NCBI GenBank assembly: GCA_947628675.1
Contig: CANRAR010000002.1
Coordinates: 62,001-126,000, forward strand
Length of the DNA stretch: 64,000 nucleotides
Reading direction: 5' to 3'
Source: an uncultured Clostridia bacterium
GTDB lineage: Bacteria > Bacillota > Clostridia > Christensenellales > Borkfalkiaceae
Shown here: positions 11,794 to 18,962 of the stretch, in pieces
Layout: the number at the start of each line of letters is the position of its first letter
Position numbering within the stretch: the first letter of the stretch is position 1
Program-made: the position numbers and the translations under genes
The notes under the pieces: generated by a model
What the model saw: the letters and a program-made list of their open reading frames with translations, nothing else
The model's database searches: none
What the model was told of the DNA's origin: nothing

Positions 11794-12750
11794 TTATTCG
11801 CCTAAATCCGTGGGCTTGTCCTCATTGCCGACAATGGTGTTGAGCGAGACGAAATATTTTTTGCCCGCGTTGTGATAGTAGTGCACGAACTGCAAACTCA
11901 AGAGGAAGATGTAACTCATGGGCACCGTGAGAAGAAGGGCGCTGCCCACCGTGGCGATCGCGGAGACGACGTTGACGATGACGATGACGTAGACGGCGGC
12001 GAGGAAACTCGCATACCGCGCGCCGAACCCCTTGCGGCTTTTGAGGCTTTGTTTGAGCGCCGCGCCGACCTTCTCCCCGCCCGCGATCATCCCCGGGATC
12101 CACGCCGAGATGAGCGTCATTTTGAGGGCTTCGAGGCAGATGACGGCGGTGAGCGCCAACGAGATGGCGATGAGAATGGAGAAGAACCCCCACGACGGCA
12201 AGAACGACGGCGCGTAGAAGAACAAAAACCAACACGAGGTGAGCATGAGGGCATCGTACAAAAAGCACAGGGGAACATAGATGACCTGATAGAGCGACGC
12301 CTTGCCAAGGCGGCGGAAATACGCCTGCGAGAACTTGGTGCGGGAGTAGGTCTCCATCCGATCGTTGAGCGTCCCCGCAATGGCAAAGAGCGCGAGGCCG
12401 TTTATAAAGCGCGAGACGAGATACATGAGGGCGAGCCCCACGACGCACCCCGCAATTTCCCCGCCGTGGCGGCCGATGAGGCGCAACACGTCGGCAGAGG
12501 CGTTAGCGAAATTGCTCTGGAAGTCCCGCAGCACTTCGCTCTTGCCGTTGAAGATGGCGCCGAAGAAGGAGGAGACGAGGTCTTTGAGGTGCGCGACCTC
12601 GGCGCTCTCCGTAATGGAGGAGAGCCCCAGGCGCAGAATGACATAGCAGAGGCTGAAAAAGATGACGCTCGTGATCAAGCGGTATAGAAGCAACTTGAAC
12701 ACTGAGGAGAAGTTGCCCGTTGTGATGCTGACGGAATGGCGGAAACGCAT
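11794..12750 (-). CDS. Multi-pass membrane protein of unknown function
   Basis: I do not recognise this 318-residue protein. About five or six hydrophobic segments are visible (roughly residues 17-42, 98-125, 158-185, 190-215 and 250-285), with no signal peptide or catalytic motif. The start at 12750 is taken because it follows the upstream stop by 1 base (TAATATG); a longer frame would overlap that gene. Its partner (12752-13570) is similar in size and in layout, with long soluble stretches between helices, so the pair may form a complex. Both precede pgcA. Confidence 0.75.
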   Translation of the reverse strand: MRFRHSVSITTGNFSSVFKLLLYRLITSVIFFSLCYVILRLGLSSITESAEVAHLKDLVSSFFGAIFNGKSEVLRDFQSNFANASADVLRLIGRHGGEIAGCVVGLALMYLVSRFINGLALFAIAGTLNDRMETYSRTKFSQAYFRRLGKASLYQVIYVPLCFLYDALMLTSCWFLFFYAPSFLPSWGFFSILIAISLALTAVICLEALKMTLISAWIPGMIAGGEKVGAALKQSLKSRKGFGARYASFLAAVYVIVIVNVVSAIATVGSALLLTVPMSYIFLLSLQFVHYYHNAGKKYFVSLNTIVGNEDKPTDLGE

Positions 12751-12751
12751 A

Positions 12752-13570
12752 TTACAACTCCCTGTAACTCTTGATGATGTCTTCACGATCCAACTTGTCC
12801 GTCATGAAATACACCGTTTCCATGCGGACGCCGAAGCCCATAAAGAGCGCCGCAAAGAAGAGGATGGCGACGGGGTGGAACGCGTATGCGGGCAGGAAGG
12901 CGAGCCCCCCCACCGCGACGAGAAGGACGGCAAAGGAGATGAGCCACGAGAGGATGAGCCTGTGGCGCACTCCCAAGACGAGCCGATAGGAATAGAGGAA
13001 GGCATCGTACGTGCCGAAGCCCGTGATCTGCCTGCACGGAAGCCACAAATAAAAGATGGTGGCGACGTACAGCAGCACATACACCCCCATAGCGATGAGG
13101 AGGCATAGAAGGACGTAGACGAGCGCGGTAACGCGGATCTGCGCCACGACGAAGAGCAGTGCCGAGAGAACGACCGCCCACACTTCGTACAGGGCGAAAT
13201 AGAGAAGGGTCACGGCGAGCGTGGAGAGCGCGAGGTTGCCGAGTTGGGAAAATACGCCGCTTATGGTGCGCTTGCCGATGCGCATATGCTTTTCCACAAA
13301 GGCGAGCATGAGCGTCATGAAGATGACGCAAGTGGCGATGCCGAGCACACTGTAAATGGCGCCCACCCACGAATCGATGCGGAGAAAACTCCAAATGCGG
13401 AGATATTCGAGGAAATCCGCGCGGGGCTGACCCGTAAAGAAGGCGTGGACAAAATCCGAGATGGCCGTATGATCCAGCGAGAGCGAGAGGAATACGGCAG
13501 GCACGATGGCAAACGGCAACACGTACCAGAGATTTTTGCCGATATATTTCCAATTGCCGAAGATCTGCAT
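12752..13570 (-). CDS. Multi-pass membrane protein, first gene of pgcA unit
   Basis: This 272-residue integral membrane protein of unknown function has about six hydrophobic segments. It starts MQIFGNWKYIGKNLWYVLPF. The ATG at 13570 is chosen over a GTG at 13576 because the AGGAGG box would abut the GTG but sits 5-6 bases before the ATG. A sigma-A promoter lies directly upstream. The next gene begins 1 base after its stop, so the two membrane proteins are probably made together. No enzymatic motif is visible. Confidence 0.75.
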   Translation of the reverse strand: MQIFGNWKYIGKNLWYVLPFAIVPAVFLSLSLDHTAISDFVHAFFTGQPRADFLEYLRIWSFLRIDSWVGAIYSVLGIATCVIFMTLMLAFVEKHMRIGKRTISGVFSQLGNLALSTLAVTLLYFALYEVWAVVLSALLFVVAQIRVTALVYVLLCLLIAMGVYVLLYVATIFYLWLPCRQITGFGTYDAFLYSYRLVLGVRHRLILSWLISFAVLLVAVGGLAFLPAYAFHPVAILFFAALFMGFGVRMETVYFMTDKLDREDIIKSYREL

Positions 13571-13590
13571 GGGCACCTCCTTCGTGGGAT

Positions 13591-13619
13591 ATTATATAAC
13601 AATTTTGCGCGACTGTAAA
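13591..13619 (-). promoter_or_regulatory. Sigma-A promoter for membrane proteins and pgcA
   Basis: TTTACA (13614-13619), a 17-bp spacer and TATAAT (13591-13596), ending about 20 bp before the start codon. Confidence 0.8.
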
Positions 13620-13678
13620 GAGATTTTTCGAAAAAGCGTGGAAGGTGCGGCGAATTTTCGCGGGGAGAAGATACGCTT

Positions 13679-13754
13679 GCCCGTCTCCCGTCCGCTTGTG
13701 CGGACGGGAGACGGGCTCGGTATGAGGAAAGGGACGGGCGAGTGCCCGTCCCCT
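13679..13754 (-). terminator. Two hairpins after the nucleotidase-kinase fusion gene
   Basis: The first hairpin read on the minus strand (13732-13753, arms GGGACGGGC/GCCCGTCCC) is followed by TTTCCTC and fits a terminator. The second (13679-13716) has 17-bp arms and a 4-base loop. Together they separate the fusion gene from the next promoter. Confidence 0.65.
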
Positions 13755-13780
13755 ACTTTCCTGATTTCAATGCGTTTCAA

Positions 13781-14893
13781 TTATTTGCCTTGGTGGATGA
13801 GTTCCAGAATTTCGCCGATGGCGGAGGAGACGTCGTCCCCCACCGTCACCTCCGCGTCGCATACTTCGCTGTTGCGGTACTCGAAGTCGAGCGACATGAT
13901 GCGGCGCGTCTTATCGTCGATGTCGATGTCCCGCCCGATGATGCTCTTGATGGCGTCGGCGCGCTCGCGGCGGGTAAAGACGAGCATGGCGCGCTCGCGG
14001 TACAGGTTTTTGAGGGTGATGGCGCCGCAGATGTCGATGGGAATGACGGCGATGTGGCCGCGCTCCACGATGCAGTCGATGTCCTTCTCCGACGTGCCGA
14101 AGTGGTAGCCGCTGTAGACCGTCGTCTCGAAGTAGTTGCCCGCCTTCATCTCGGCGAGAAACTGCTCTTCGCCGATGAAGCGGTACGCGCTCTCCCCCTC
14201 CGTGCTGCGGCGGGGACGGGTGGTGGAAGTGAGAGGCTTTTCAAACCCCTCGAGTTTGGTGAGCCCGCTTGCGATCTCCGTCTTGGACGAGCCCGAGGGC
14301 CCCACGAGGCATAAAACGCCGCCATGGGTGAGTTGCGGGAAGTTCTCGGTGAAGGAATTGCGCACCATTTCGCAGAAGTGCAAAAAGTCGTCGTAACTGT
14401 TGACGGAAAGAAGCCCCGAGAGCCCGACGTTCCACGGCTTGCGGAAGAGCACGGGGTATGCCGCGCGCGATGAGGAAATGTTGTGCGCGCCGTCATCGAG
14501 CATGATGTCGAGCTGAATGATGTCCTTCCTCCTGCCGAGGAGGATGTTCTGCACGGGGATCTCGGGGAAATCCCTGACGAGGCGCTCCGCCCGCGCGCTC
14601 ATGCACCGCGGCGGCACGGCGGTGACGAAGAACACATCGGCGATCTCCGAGAGTTTCTTCACGAATTCCTGCGCGCCCGGCGTGATGGGCTGGGTGCTGA
14701 CGAACTCGGGGTCGGAATAGAGCGCGATGCGCTCGTCGCCGTGGCGTTCGGCGCCTCCCCAACTCGTGATCTCCTCGATGCGGAGGGGCTCCTCATCGGG
14801 ATGGCGGCGGTTGATGATCTCGACGGCGTAGGAATTGCATTCGTAGAGGGTATCGTCTACATCGAGCCCGACGCGGATCCTGTACTTTCTCAT
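13781..14893 (-). CDS. HAD 5'(3')-deoxyribonucleotidase-like domain fused to guanylate kinase-like domain
   Basis: The 370-residue protein joins two domains. Residues 1-185 look like a NT5C-type HAD phosphatase: DVDDTLY with D11 and D13, FFVTAVPPR as motif II, and IMLDDGAHN as motif IV. Residues about 190-370 look like guanylate kinase: the P-loop GPSGSSKT (198-205), STTRPRRSTEGESAYRF, and YFETTVYSGYHFGT. The P-loop has Ser where Gly normally precedes the catalytic Lys. The start at 14893 has GAGG at 6-base spacing and a perfect promoter. The gene diverges from the nrnA-surE unit, which also handles nucleotides. Domain calls are firm; whether it makes or removes NMPs is not known. Confidence 0.85.
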   Translation of the reverse strand: MRKYRIRVGLDVDDTLYECNSYAVEIINRRHPDEEPLRIEEITSWGGAERHGDERIALYSDPEFVSTQPITPGAQEFVKKLSEIADVFFVTAVPPRCMSARAERLVRDFPEIPVQNILLGRRKDIIQLDIMLDDGAHNISSSRAAYPVLFRKPWNVGLSGLLSVNSYDDFLHFCEMVRNSFTENFPQLTHGGVLCLVGPSGSSKTEIASGLTKLEGFEKPLTSTTRPRRSTEGESAYRFIGEEQFLAEMKAGNYFETTVYSGYHFGTSEKDIDCIVERGHIAVIPIDICGAITLKNLYRERAMLVFTRRERADAIKSIIGRDIDIDDKTRRIMSLDFEYRNSEVCDAEVTVGDDVSSAIGEILELIHQGK

Positions 14894-14924
14894 AGTTGAC
14901 CTCTTCTCTAACGTGAGTGTTCCC

Positions 14925-14953
14925 ATTATACGGTACATTTTGCGTTTTGTCAA
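14925..14953 (-). promoter_or_regulatory. Consensus promoter for nucleotidase-kinase fusion
   Basis: TTGACA (14948-14953), a 17-bp spacer and TATAAT (14925-14930). Only 17 bp separate this -35 from the divergent nrnA promoter. Confidence 0.9.
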
Positions 14954-14970
14954 GTAGGAACAGGAAAAGG

Positions 14971-14999
14971 TTGACAAATCTCAAAAAATGTGATAAAAT
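14971..14999 (+). promoter_or_regulatory. Promoter for the nrnA-nrnA-surE operon
   Basis: TTGACA (14971-14976), a 17-bp spacer and TAAAAT (14994-14999), about 30 bp before the first start codon. Confidence 0.88.
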
Positions 15000-15030
15000 A
15001 CTCCTTCAAACCAAAAAAACGAGAGGAACT

Positions 15031-15978
15031 ATGTTCAAAGAAGCGTTAAAACTCATCAAGCGGTACGATACCGTCATCCTGCACCGCCACTCGCACCCCG
15101 ACGGCGACGCCATCGGCAGCCAACTCGGGCTGTACCATCTCATCCGCGACAACTTCCCCAAAAAGACCGTGTACATGGTGGGCGACGCCGCGCTGCGGCT
15201 CCCCTTCATCGACGTGACGTTCGACGAACTGCCCGACGAGGCGTTCAAGGGCGCGCTCTCCGTCATTCTCGACTGCGGGGCGGCGCACATGATCTGCGAC
15301 GACAGGTACAAACTCGCCGAAAAGACGGTGCGCTTCGACCACCACCTCTACTGCGAGAAGATCGCCGATGTGGACATCGTGGAGAGCACCTACGAGAGTG
15401 CGAGCGGGCTGGTTGCAATGTTCGCCAAAACGTGCAAGTTGAAACTCTCCGTCTCCTCGGCGACCTATCTCTACATGGGCATGGTGACGGACAGCGGGCG
15501 GTTCTCCTTCGACCACGTGACCTCGCGGACGTTCGAACTCGCCGCCTTCCTCCTCTCCCAACCCATCGACCTCAATACCCTCTACTACAACCTGTACGCG
15601 GACGACTTCGAGGACATCATCCGCAAGGCGGACAATATGCATAAGATAAAGTTTACGGAGCACAACGCGGCGTACATCTACACGGCGCGGGAGGAGCTGC
15701 CAGAAGGCAAAGACGCGGCGCGGCTGACCTCCTCGGGGCTCGTGAGCCTCATGCGCGACATCAAGGGGGTGTTCGTGTGGGCGAATTTCACCGAATGCGA
15801 CGACGGGGTGCACGTGGAATTGCGCTCCAACCGCTATAACATTAACCCCATCGCCGTGAAATACGGCGGCGGCGGGCACAAAAAGGCGAGCGGGTGCACC
15901 GTGCCAGACAAGGAGACGGCGATGCTGCTCCTTGCCGATCTGGATGCGCTCGCCGAGACGGAGGCAAAGGCAGTATGA
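15031..15978 (+). CDS. DHH family phosphoesterase, NrnA-like (first copy)
   Basis: This 315-residue cytoplasmic enzyme belongs to the NrnA family, which degrades short oligonucleotides and dephosphorylates pAp. The DHH domain shows RHSHPDGDAIGS (motif I), VILDCGA, and RFDHHLY as the DHH motif. The DHHA1 domain ends with the substrate-binding GGGGHKKASG. GAGAGG lies 5 bases before the ATG at 15031. It is the first gene of a three-gene overlapping operon with a second NrnA-like gene and surE. Whether it prefers nanoRNA or pAp cannot be read from sequence. Confidence 0.9.
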   Translation: MFKEALKLIKRYDTVILHRHSHPDGDAIGSQLGLYHLIRDNFPKKTVYMVGDAALRLPFIDVTFDELPDEAFKGALSVILDCGAAHMICDDRYKLAEKTVRFDHHLYCEKIADVDIVESTYESASGLVAMFAKTCKLKLSVSSATYLYMGMVTDSGRFSFDHVTSRTFELAAFLLSQPIDLNTLYYNLYADDFEDIIRKADNMHKIKFTEHNAAYIYTAREELPEGKDAARLTSSGLVSLMRDIKGVFVWANFTECDDGVHVELRSNRYNINPIAVKYGGGGHKKASGCTVPDKETAMLLLADLDALAETEAKAV

Positions 15979-16955
15979 ATGAAGAAATAAAACGGCAAAT
16001 ATTGGCGAAAATCGAGGCGTACGGGACGATCGTCGTCTCGCGGCACATCCGCCCCGACGGGGACGCGGTGGGCTCCACGATGGGTTTTACGCGCATTCTG
16101 CGCGATACCTATCCCGAAAAGAAAATTTTTCTCGCGGACGACGACTTCGCGGACTACCTCGCCTTCTGCGGCGGGGAGGACGATGTGCCCGAGGAAGCGT
16201 ACGCGGATGCCCTTCTCATCGTCATCGATACGGGCACGAGAAAGCGCATCTCCAACAAAAATTACCGGCTCGCCAAGGAAATCATCAAGATCGACCACCA
16301 CATCGAGGCCGACCCCTACGGCGACTTGAATTGGGTGGAGGATTTCCGCTCGTCGGCGTGTGAGATGATCGCCGATTTCTATTTGACCTTCCAAGACAAA
16401 CTGAAACTTTCGCGCGAGGCGGCGACGTACATCTACATGGGCATGGTGACGGACAGCGGCAGGTTCCGCTTCGAGGGCGTGACGGGCGAGACGCTGCGGC
16501 TCGCGGGGGCGCTCCTCGACAAGGGTGTGGACTATGAGACGCTGTTCGCGCACCTCTACACCGAGGAGCCCGCCTCGCTCAAATTCAAGAGTTACGTGTA
16601 CGGGCACATCCAAATCACCCCGAACGGCGTCGCCTACCTCTATGCCGACAGGGAGATGCAAGAAAAATTCGCGCTCTCCTTTGAGGACGCCTGCGCCATT
16701 GTGGACGAACTCAACAGCATCAAGGGCAGCCTCATCTGGGTGGCGTTCATCGACAACGAGGCGGCGGGCAACATCCGTGTGCGGCTGCGCTCGCGCTTTT
16801 TGGGCATCAACGACCTCGCCATCAAGTATCACGGCGGCGGGCACAACATGGCGGCGGGCGCGACGGTGTTCTCCGTCGAGGAAATGCGCGCGCTCATCGA
16901 GGAGGCGGACGAACTTCTCGGCGCATACAAGGCGACGCACGGGGAGGCGATATGA
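15975..16955 (+). CDS. DHH family phosphoesterase, NrnA-like (second copy)
   Basis: A 326-residue paralogue of the preceding gene, starting in a 4-base ATGA overlap with it. All catalytic motifs are intact: SRHIRPDGDAVGS, IVIDTGTRKR, KIDHHIE and YMGMVTDSGRF, and the DHHA1 loop GGGHNMAAGA. The two copies share the layout and the exact YMGMVTDSGRF motif but differ widely elsewhere, so the duplication is old, or the second copy was acquired separately. Retention of both in one operon suggests distinct substrates. surE follows, again with an ATGA overlap. Confidence 0.9.
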   Translation: MNEEIKRQILAKIEAYGTIVVSRHIRPDGDAVGSTMGFTRILRDTYPEKKIFLADDDFADYLAFCGGEDDVPEEAYADALLIVIDTGTRKRISNKNYRLAKEIIKIDHHIEADPYGDLNWVEDFRSSACEMIADFYLTFQDKLKLSREAATYIYMGMVTDSGRFRFEGVTGETLRLAGALLDKGVDYETLFAHLYTEEPASLKFKSYVYGHIQITPNGVAYLYADREMQEKFALSFEDACAIVDELNSIKGSLIWVAFIDNEAAGNIRVRLRSRFLGINDLAIKYHGGGHNMAAGATVFSVEEMRALIEEADELLGAYKATHGEAI

Positions 16956-17674
16956 GAATTTTACTGACCAACGACGACGGCATCGCCGCCGAGGGGCTCA
17001 AATACCTCGTGGAATTTGCAAAGACGCTGGGCGAAGTCGTGGTGTGCGCGCCCAAGGTGCAGCAGAGCGCGAAAAGCCATTCCATTGAAATTCACAGCAC
17101 GTACGAGGTGAAAAAATCGGACATCTTCGAGGGCGTGGAGGCGTACAGCGTGGACTCCACCCCCGCCGACTGTGTGCGCGTTGCCGTGCTCGGCATGAAA
17201 AAGCAGTTCGACCTCGTCATCTCGGGCATCAACAACGGCCCCAACCTCGGCGGGGACATTCACTACTCGGGCACCGCGGCGGCTTGCTTCGAGGGGGCGC
17301 TCAACGGCATCAAATCGCTCGCCGTGTCCGCGGCGTTCAACTCCTTCGGGAATGCCGTAAAGAACCTCGGCAGGGTGTATGCCGAAATTCAGCGGCGCAG
17401 AATGTTTGACTTTGCCGAGATCATCAACGTGAACTTTCCCGATGAGGGCGACGAAATTTGCGTGACGAAGATGGGCCCCGCCATCTACACCGACAGTTTT
17501 GACTTTTTGCCCGACGGCACCATCAAGCCCAACTTGGTATGCCTGTATGCGGGAACGCGGGATCTGACGCTCGACACCGACGCTGTGATGACGGGGCATA
17601 TTTCCATCACCCCCCTCTCGTGCGACTTGACGGACTTTTCCGCTTACGACCGAATAAAAAGAAAAATCGGATAA
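16952..17674 (+). CDS. surE: 5'/3'-nucleotidase SurE
   Basis: This 240-residue metal-dependent phosphatase removes phosphate from nucleoside 5'- and 3'-monophosphates. The family N-terminus RILLTNDDGIAAEG carries the metal-binding Asp pair, and SGINNGPNLGGDIHYSGTAAA is the central signature. The length is typical. It overlaps the second NrnA-like gene by 4 bases, so the operon couples oligonucleotide or pAp breakdown with NMP dephosphorylation. A very strong terminator follows at 17718-17795. Confidence 0.96.
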   Translation: MRILLTNDDGIAAEGLKYLVEFAKTLGEVVVCAPKVQQSAKSHSIEIHSTYEVKKSDIFEGVEAYSVDSTPADCVRVAVLGMKKQFDLVISGINNGPNLGGDIHYSGTAAACFEGALNGIKSLAVSAAFNSFGNAVKNLGRVYAEIQRRRMFDFAEIINVNFPDEGDEICVTKMGPAIYTDSFDFLPDGTIKPNLVCLYAGTRDLTLDTDAVMTGHISITPLSCDLTDFSAYDRIKRKIG

Positions 17675-17717
17675 GGAAGCAAATAGGAGAAGTGCGCAAG
17701 GGAAAAATTTAAGAAGG

Positions 17718-17795
17718 AAAGCACAGGCGGAGAGCGGCGCGCGCGGTAGCCGCGAGCGGCTTCCGCGCGCGCCGCTCTCCGCCTGTGCTTTTTTC
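17718..17795 (+). terminator. Strong intrinsic terminator of surE operon
   Basis: The arms 17721-17746 and 17763-17788 pair over 26 bp (29 bp counting flanking A/T). A small secondary hairpin (AGCCGC/GCGGCT) sits in the loop, and TTTTTT follows on the plus strand. Confidence 0.9.
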
Positions 17796-17830
17796 TGTTT
17801 CCAATTGTATTGTAACACCGATTTTTTGTC

Positions 17831-17994
17831 TTTTGGGTTTTATATGCCATTTTTTTTGAAGTTTTTTTGAAATTTTTTTTGACCTCGTTTTGAATAAAGA
17901 ATGATACCTTATTTTGAGGTTTTTTGAGATTTTTTTGACCTCGTTTTGAGTAAAGAAAGATACCATTTTTTGAAGTTTTTGAGATTTTTTTCAT
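17831..17994. repeat. AT-rich 56-bp tandem repeat
   Basis: Two clear 56-bp units begin with GACCTCGTTTTGA at 17881 and 17937, with a decayed copy before them (about 17831-17880). Each unit has runs of T separated by GAGG or GAAG. The period is not a multiple of three, so the open frames on the minus strand here are not credible coding sequence. Confidence 0.8.
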
Positions 17995-18052
17995 ACTTTC
18001 AGTGTACCATATTTTCGGGATATTTTTGGGGATATATGACAAATTTTTTTGT

Positions 18053-18103
18053 GCCCCTCCCCGCGGTGTAGCCGCGGGGAGGGGGATATGGGGTGGGCGG
18101 GGC
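18053..18103. repeat. G-run repeat, copy 1 (potential G-quadruplex)
   Basis: A hairpin (CCCCTCCCCGCGG/CCGCGGGGAGGGG) runs into GGGGAGGGGGATATGGGG and further G runs (18076-18102), enough for a quadruplex. Related copies are at 18549, 18734 and 57645. Confidence 0.75.
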
Positions 18104-18134
18104 GAATTGCTTGGAGTGAAAAAAAAGAAAACTG

Positions 18135-18163
18135 TTGACAAACCCTATTTAATAGGGTAAAAT
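18135..18163 (+). promoter_or_regulatory. Promoter with embedded 17-bp palindromic operator
   Basis: TTGACA (18135-18140), a 17-bp spacer and TAAAAT (18158-18163). The spacer holds ACCCTATT-T-AATAGGGT (18142-18158), a perfect 8-1-8 palindrome overlapping the -10. This placement fits autorepression by the HTH protein encoded downstream. Confidence 0.85.
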
Positions 18164-18186
18164 AGGAATGATAAGGAGGGAAAGAG

Positions 18187-18498
18187 ATGAGCATTGCGGA
18201 AGATATTAAACTCGGATTGGAACAGGCGATCGAATATGAACGGGGCACGGGGAGAGCAAGAACGACGACTCTTTCCATTTCCCCCGTCACGAATTTTACT
18301 TCGGTGGAAATCAAGGAAATCCGCCACAGCACGGGGTTGACACAGGCGTCCTTCGCAAAATATATGGGCGTCTGCGTGAAAACCGTGGAAGCATGGGAAG
18401 CGGGAAAGAATAAGCCCGACGGCTCCGCGCGCAGACTGCTTGCAATCACCCGCTCCGACCCCGATTTTCCCACAAAATCGGGAATTGTGACGAAATAA
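18187..18498 (+). CDS. HTH (XRE/HigA-like) transcriptional regulator, antitoxin type
   Basis: This 103-residue protein has a C-terminal helix-turn-helix (TGLTQASFAKYMGVCVKTVEAWEAG, about residues 49-73) followed by KPDGSARRLL, typical of HigA/NadS-type antitoxins and related regulators. AAGGAGGG sits 8 bases before the ATG. The promoter carries a perfect palindrome between its boxes, so autoregulation is likely. No toxin gene is seen on either side: surE is upstream, and a perfect 14-bp terminator plus repeats lie downstream. It may be an orphan antitoxin or a plain regulator. Confidence 0.85.
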   Translation: MSIAEDIKLGLEQAIEYERGTGRARTTTLSISPVTNFTSVEIKEIRHSTGLTQASFAKYMGVCVKTVEAWEAGKNKPDGSARRLLAITRSDPDFPTKSGIVTK

Positions 18499-18506
18499 AA
18501 TATGGA

Positions 18507-18545
18507 GCGCCGCGGCGAGTACTCGCCGCGGCGCTGATTTTTTGT
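18507..18545 (+). terminator. Intrinsic terminator of HTH gene
   Basis: The arms GCGCCGCGGCGAGT and its complement (18507-18534) form a 14-bp perfect palindrome, followed by TGATTTTTTG. Confidence 0.9.
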
Positions 18546-18548
18546 GTC

Positions 18549-18591
18549 CCCTCCCCCTGTGTCCCCCTCCCCAAAAATGGGGAGGGGGATG
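18549..18591. repeat. G-run repeat, copy 2
   Basis: CCCTCCCC and GGGGAGGGGG arms around an AAAAAT loop. It is the shortest copy and abuts palindromic repeat copy 2. Confidence 0.6.
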
Positions 18592-18594
18592 CGT

Positions 18595-18656
18595 CGGACT
18601 GCGTTTTTCGGGATTCTTCGCTACGCTCAGAATGACGCGGAGAATAAGCGAGGGTG
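18595..18656. repeat. Palindromic dispersed repeat, copy 2
   Basis: This is the shortest form: CGGACTGCGTTTTTCGGGATTCTTC, then GCTACGC, then TCAGAATGACGCGGAG and AAGCGAGGG. It is probably closest to the element without insertions. Confidence 0.85.
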
Positions 18657-18733
18657 CCCCACCCCCTACCACCCATTGCGGAGAAAGGCTCCGCAAATCA
18701 TACGGTCACCTTTCCCGAAAGCCACAAGGAAGG

Positions 18734-18895
18734 CTCCCCATTTTGGGGGAGGGGGATATGGGGTGGGCGAGGACATATATGGTTGGGGGTGGGTGGGCGG
18801 GACAGAGACTCCCGTTGGAGGGGACAGAAACCCCCACCACCGCCTACGGCGGAGCCGCCCCCTTAAAAAGGGGGCAGCCAAGGTGGGTGGGACAA
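18734..18895. repeat. G-run repeat copy 3 and adjacent C/G-run hairpin
   Basis: 18745-18767 holds GGGGGAGGGGGATATGGGG and a further GGG run, a quadruplex motif. 18850-18895 holds a CCGCCCCCTT/AAGGGGGC hairpin followed by AGGTGGGTGGG. No gene is supported between 18546 and 18912; the space is entirely repeats. Confidence 0.65.
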
Positions 18896-18912
18896 ATTAG
18901 GGGACGGCGGAC

Positions 18913-18948
18913 AAAAAAACAACCTTTCCGAAGAAAGGTTGTTTTTTT
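18913..18948 (-). terminator. Terminator of the Ig-like lipoprotein gene
   Basis: AACAACCTTTC/GAAAGGTTGTT with a 4-base loop, flanked by A and T runs on both sides, so it can work in both directions. It lies 15 bp after the stop at 18963. Confidence 0.88.
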
Positions 18949-18962
18949 GTTACATTGTTGCG

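Noticed and set aside
17644..18141. Lys/Ser-rich frames on the minus strand
   Set aside because: They come from the 56-bp tandem repeat, whose unit is not a multiple of three, and from the surE terminator. No consistent repeat peptide or ribosome binding site.
18187..18498. Complete toxin-antitoxin module
   Set aside because: Only the HTH gene is found. The upstream and downstream spaces are terminators and repeats with no plausible toxin frame.
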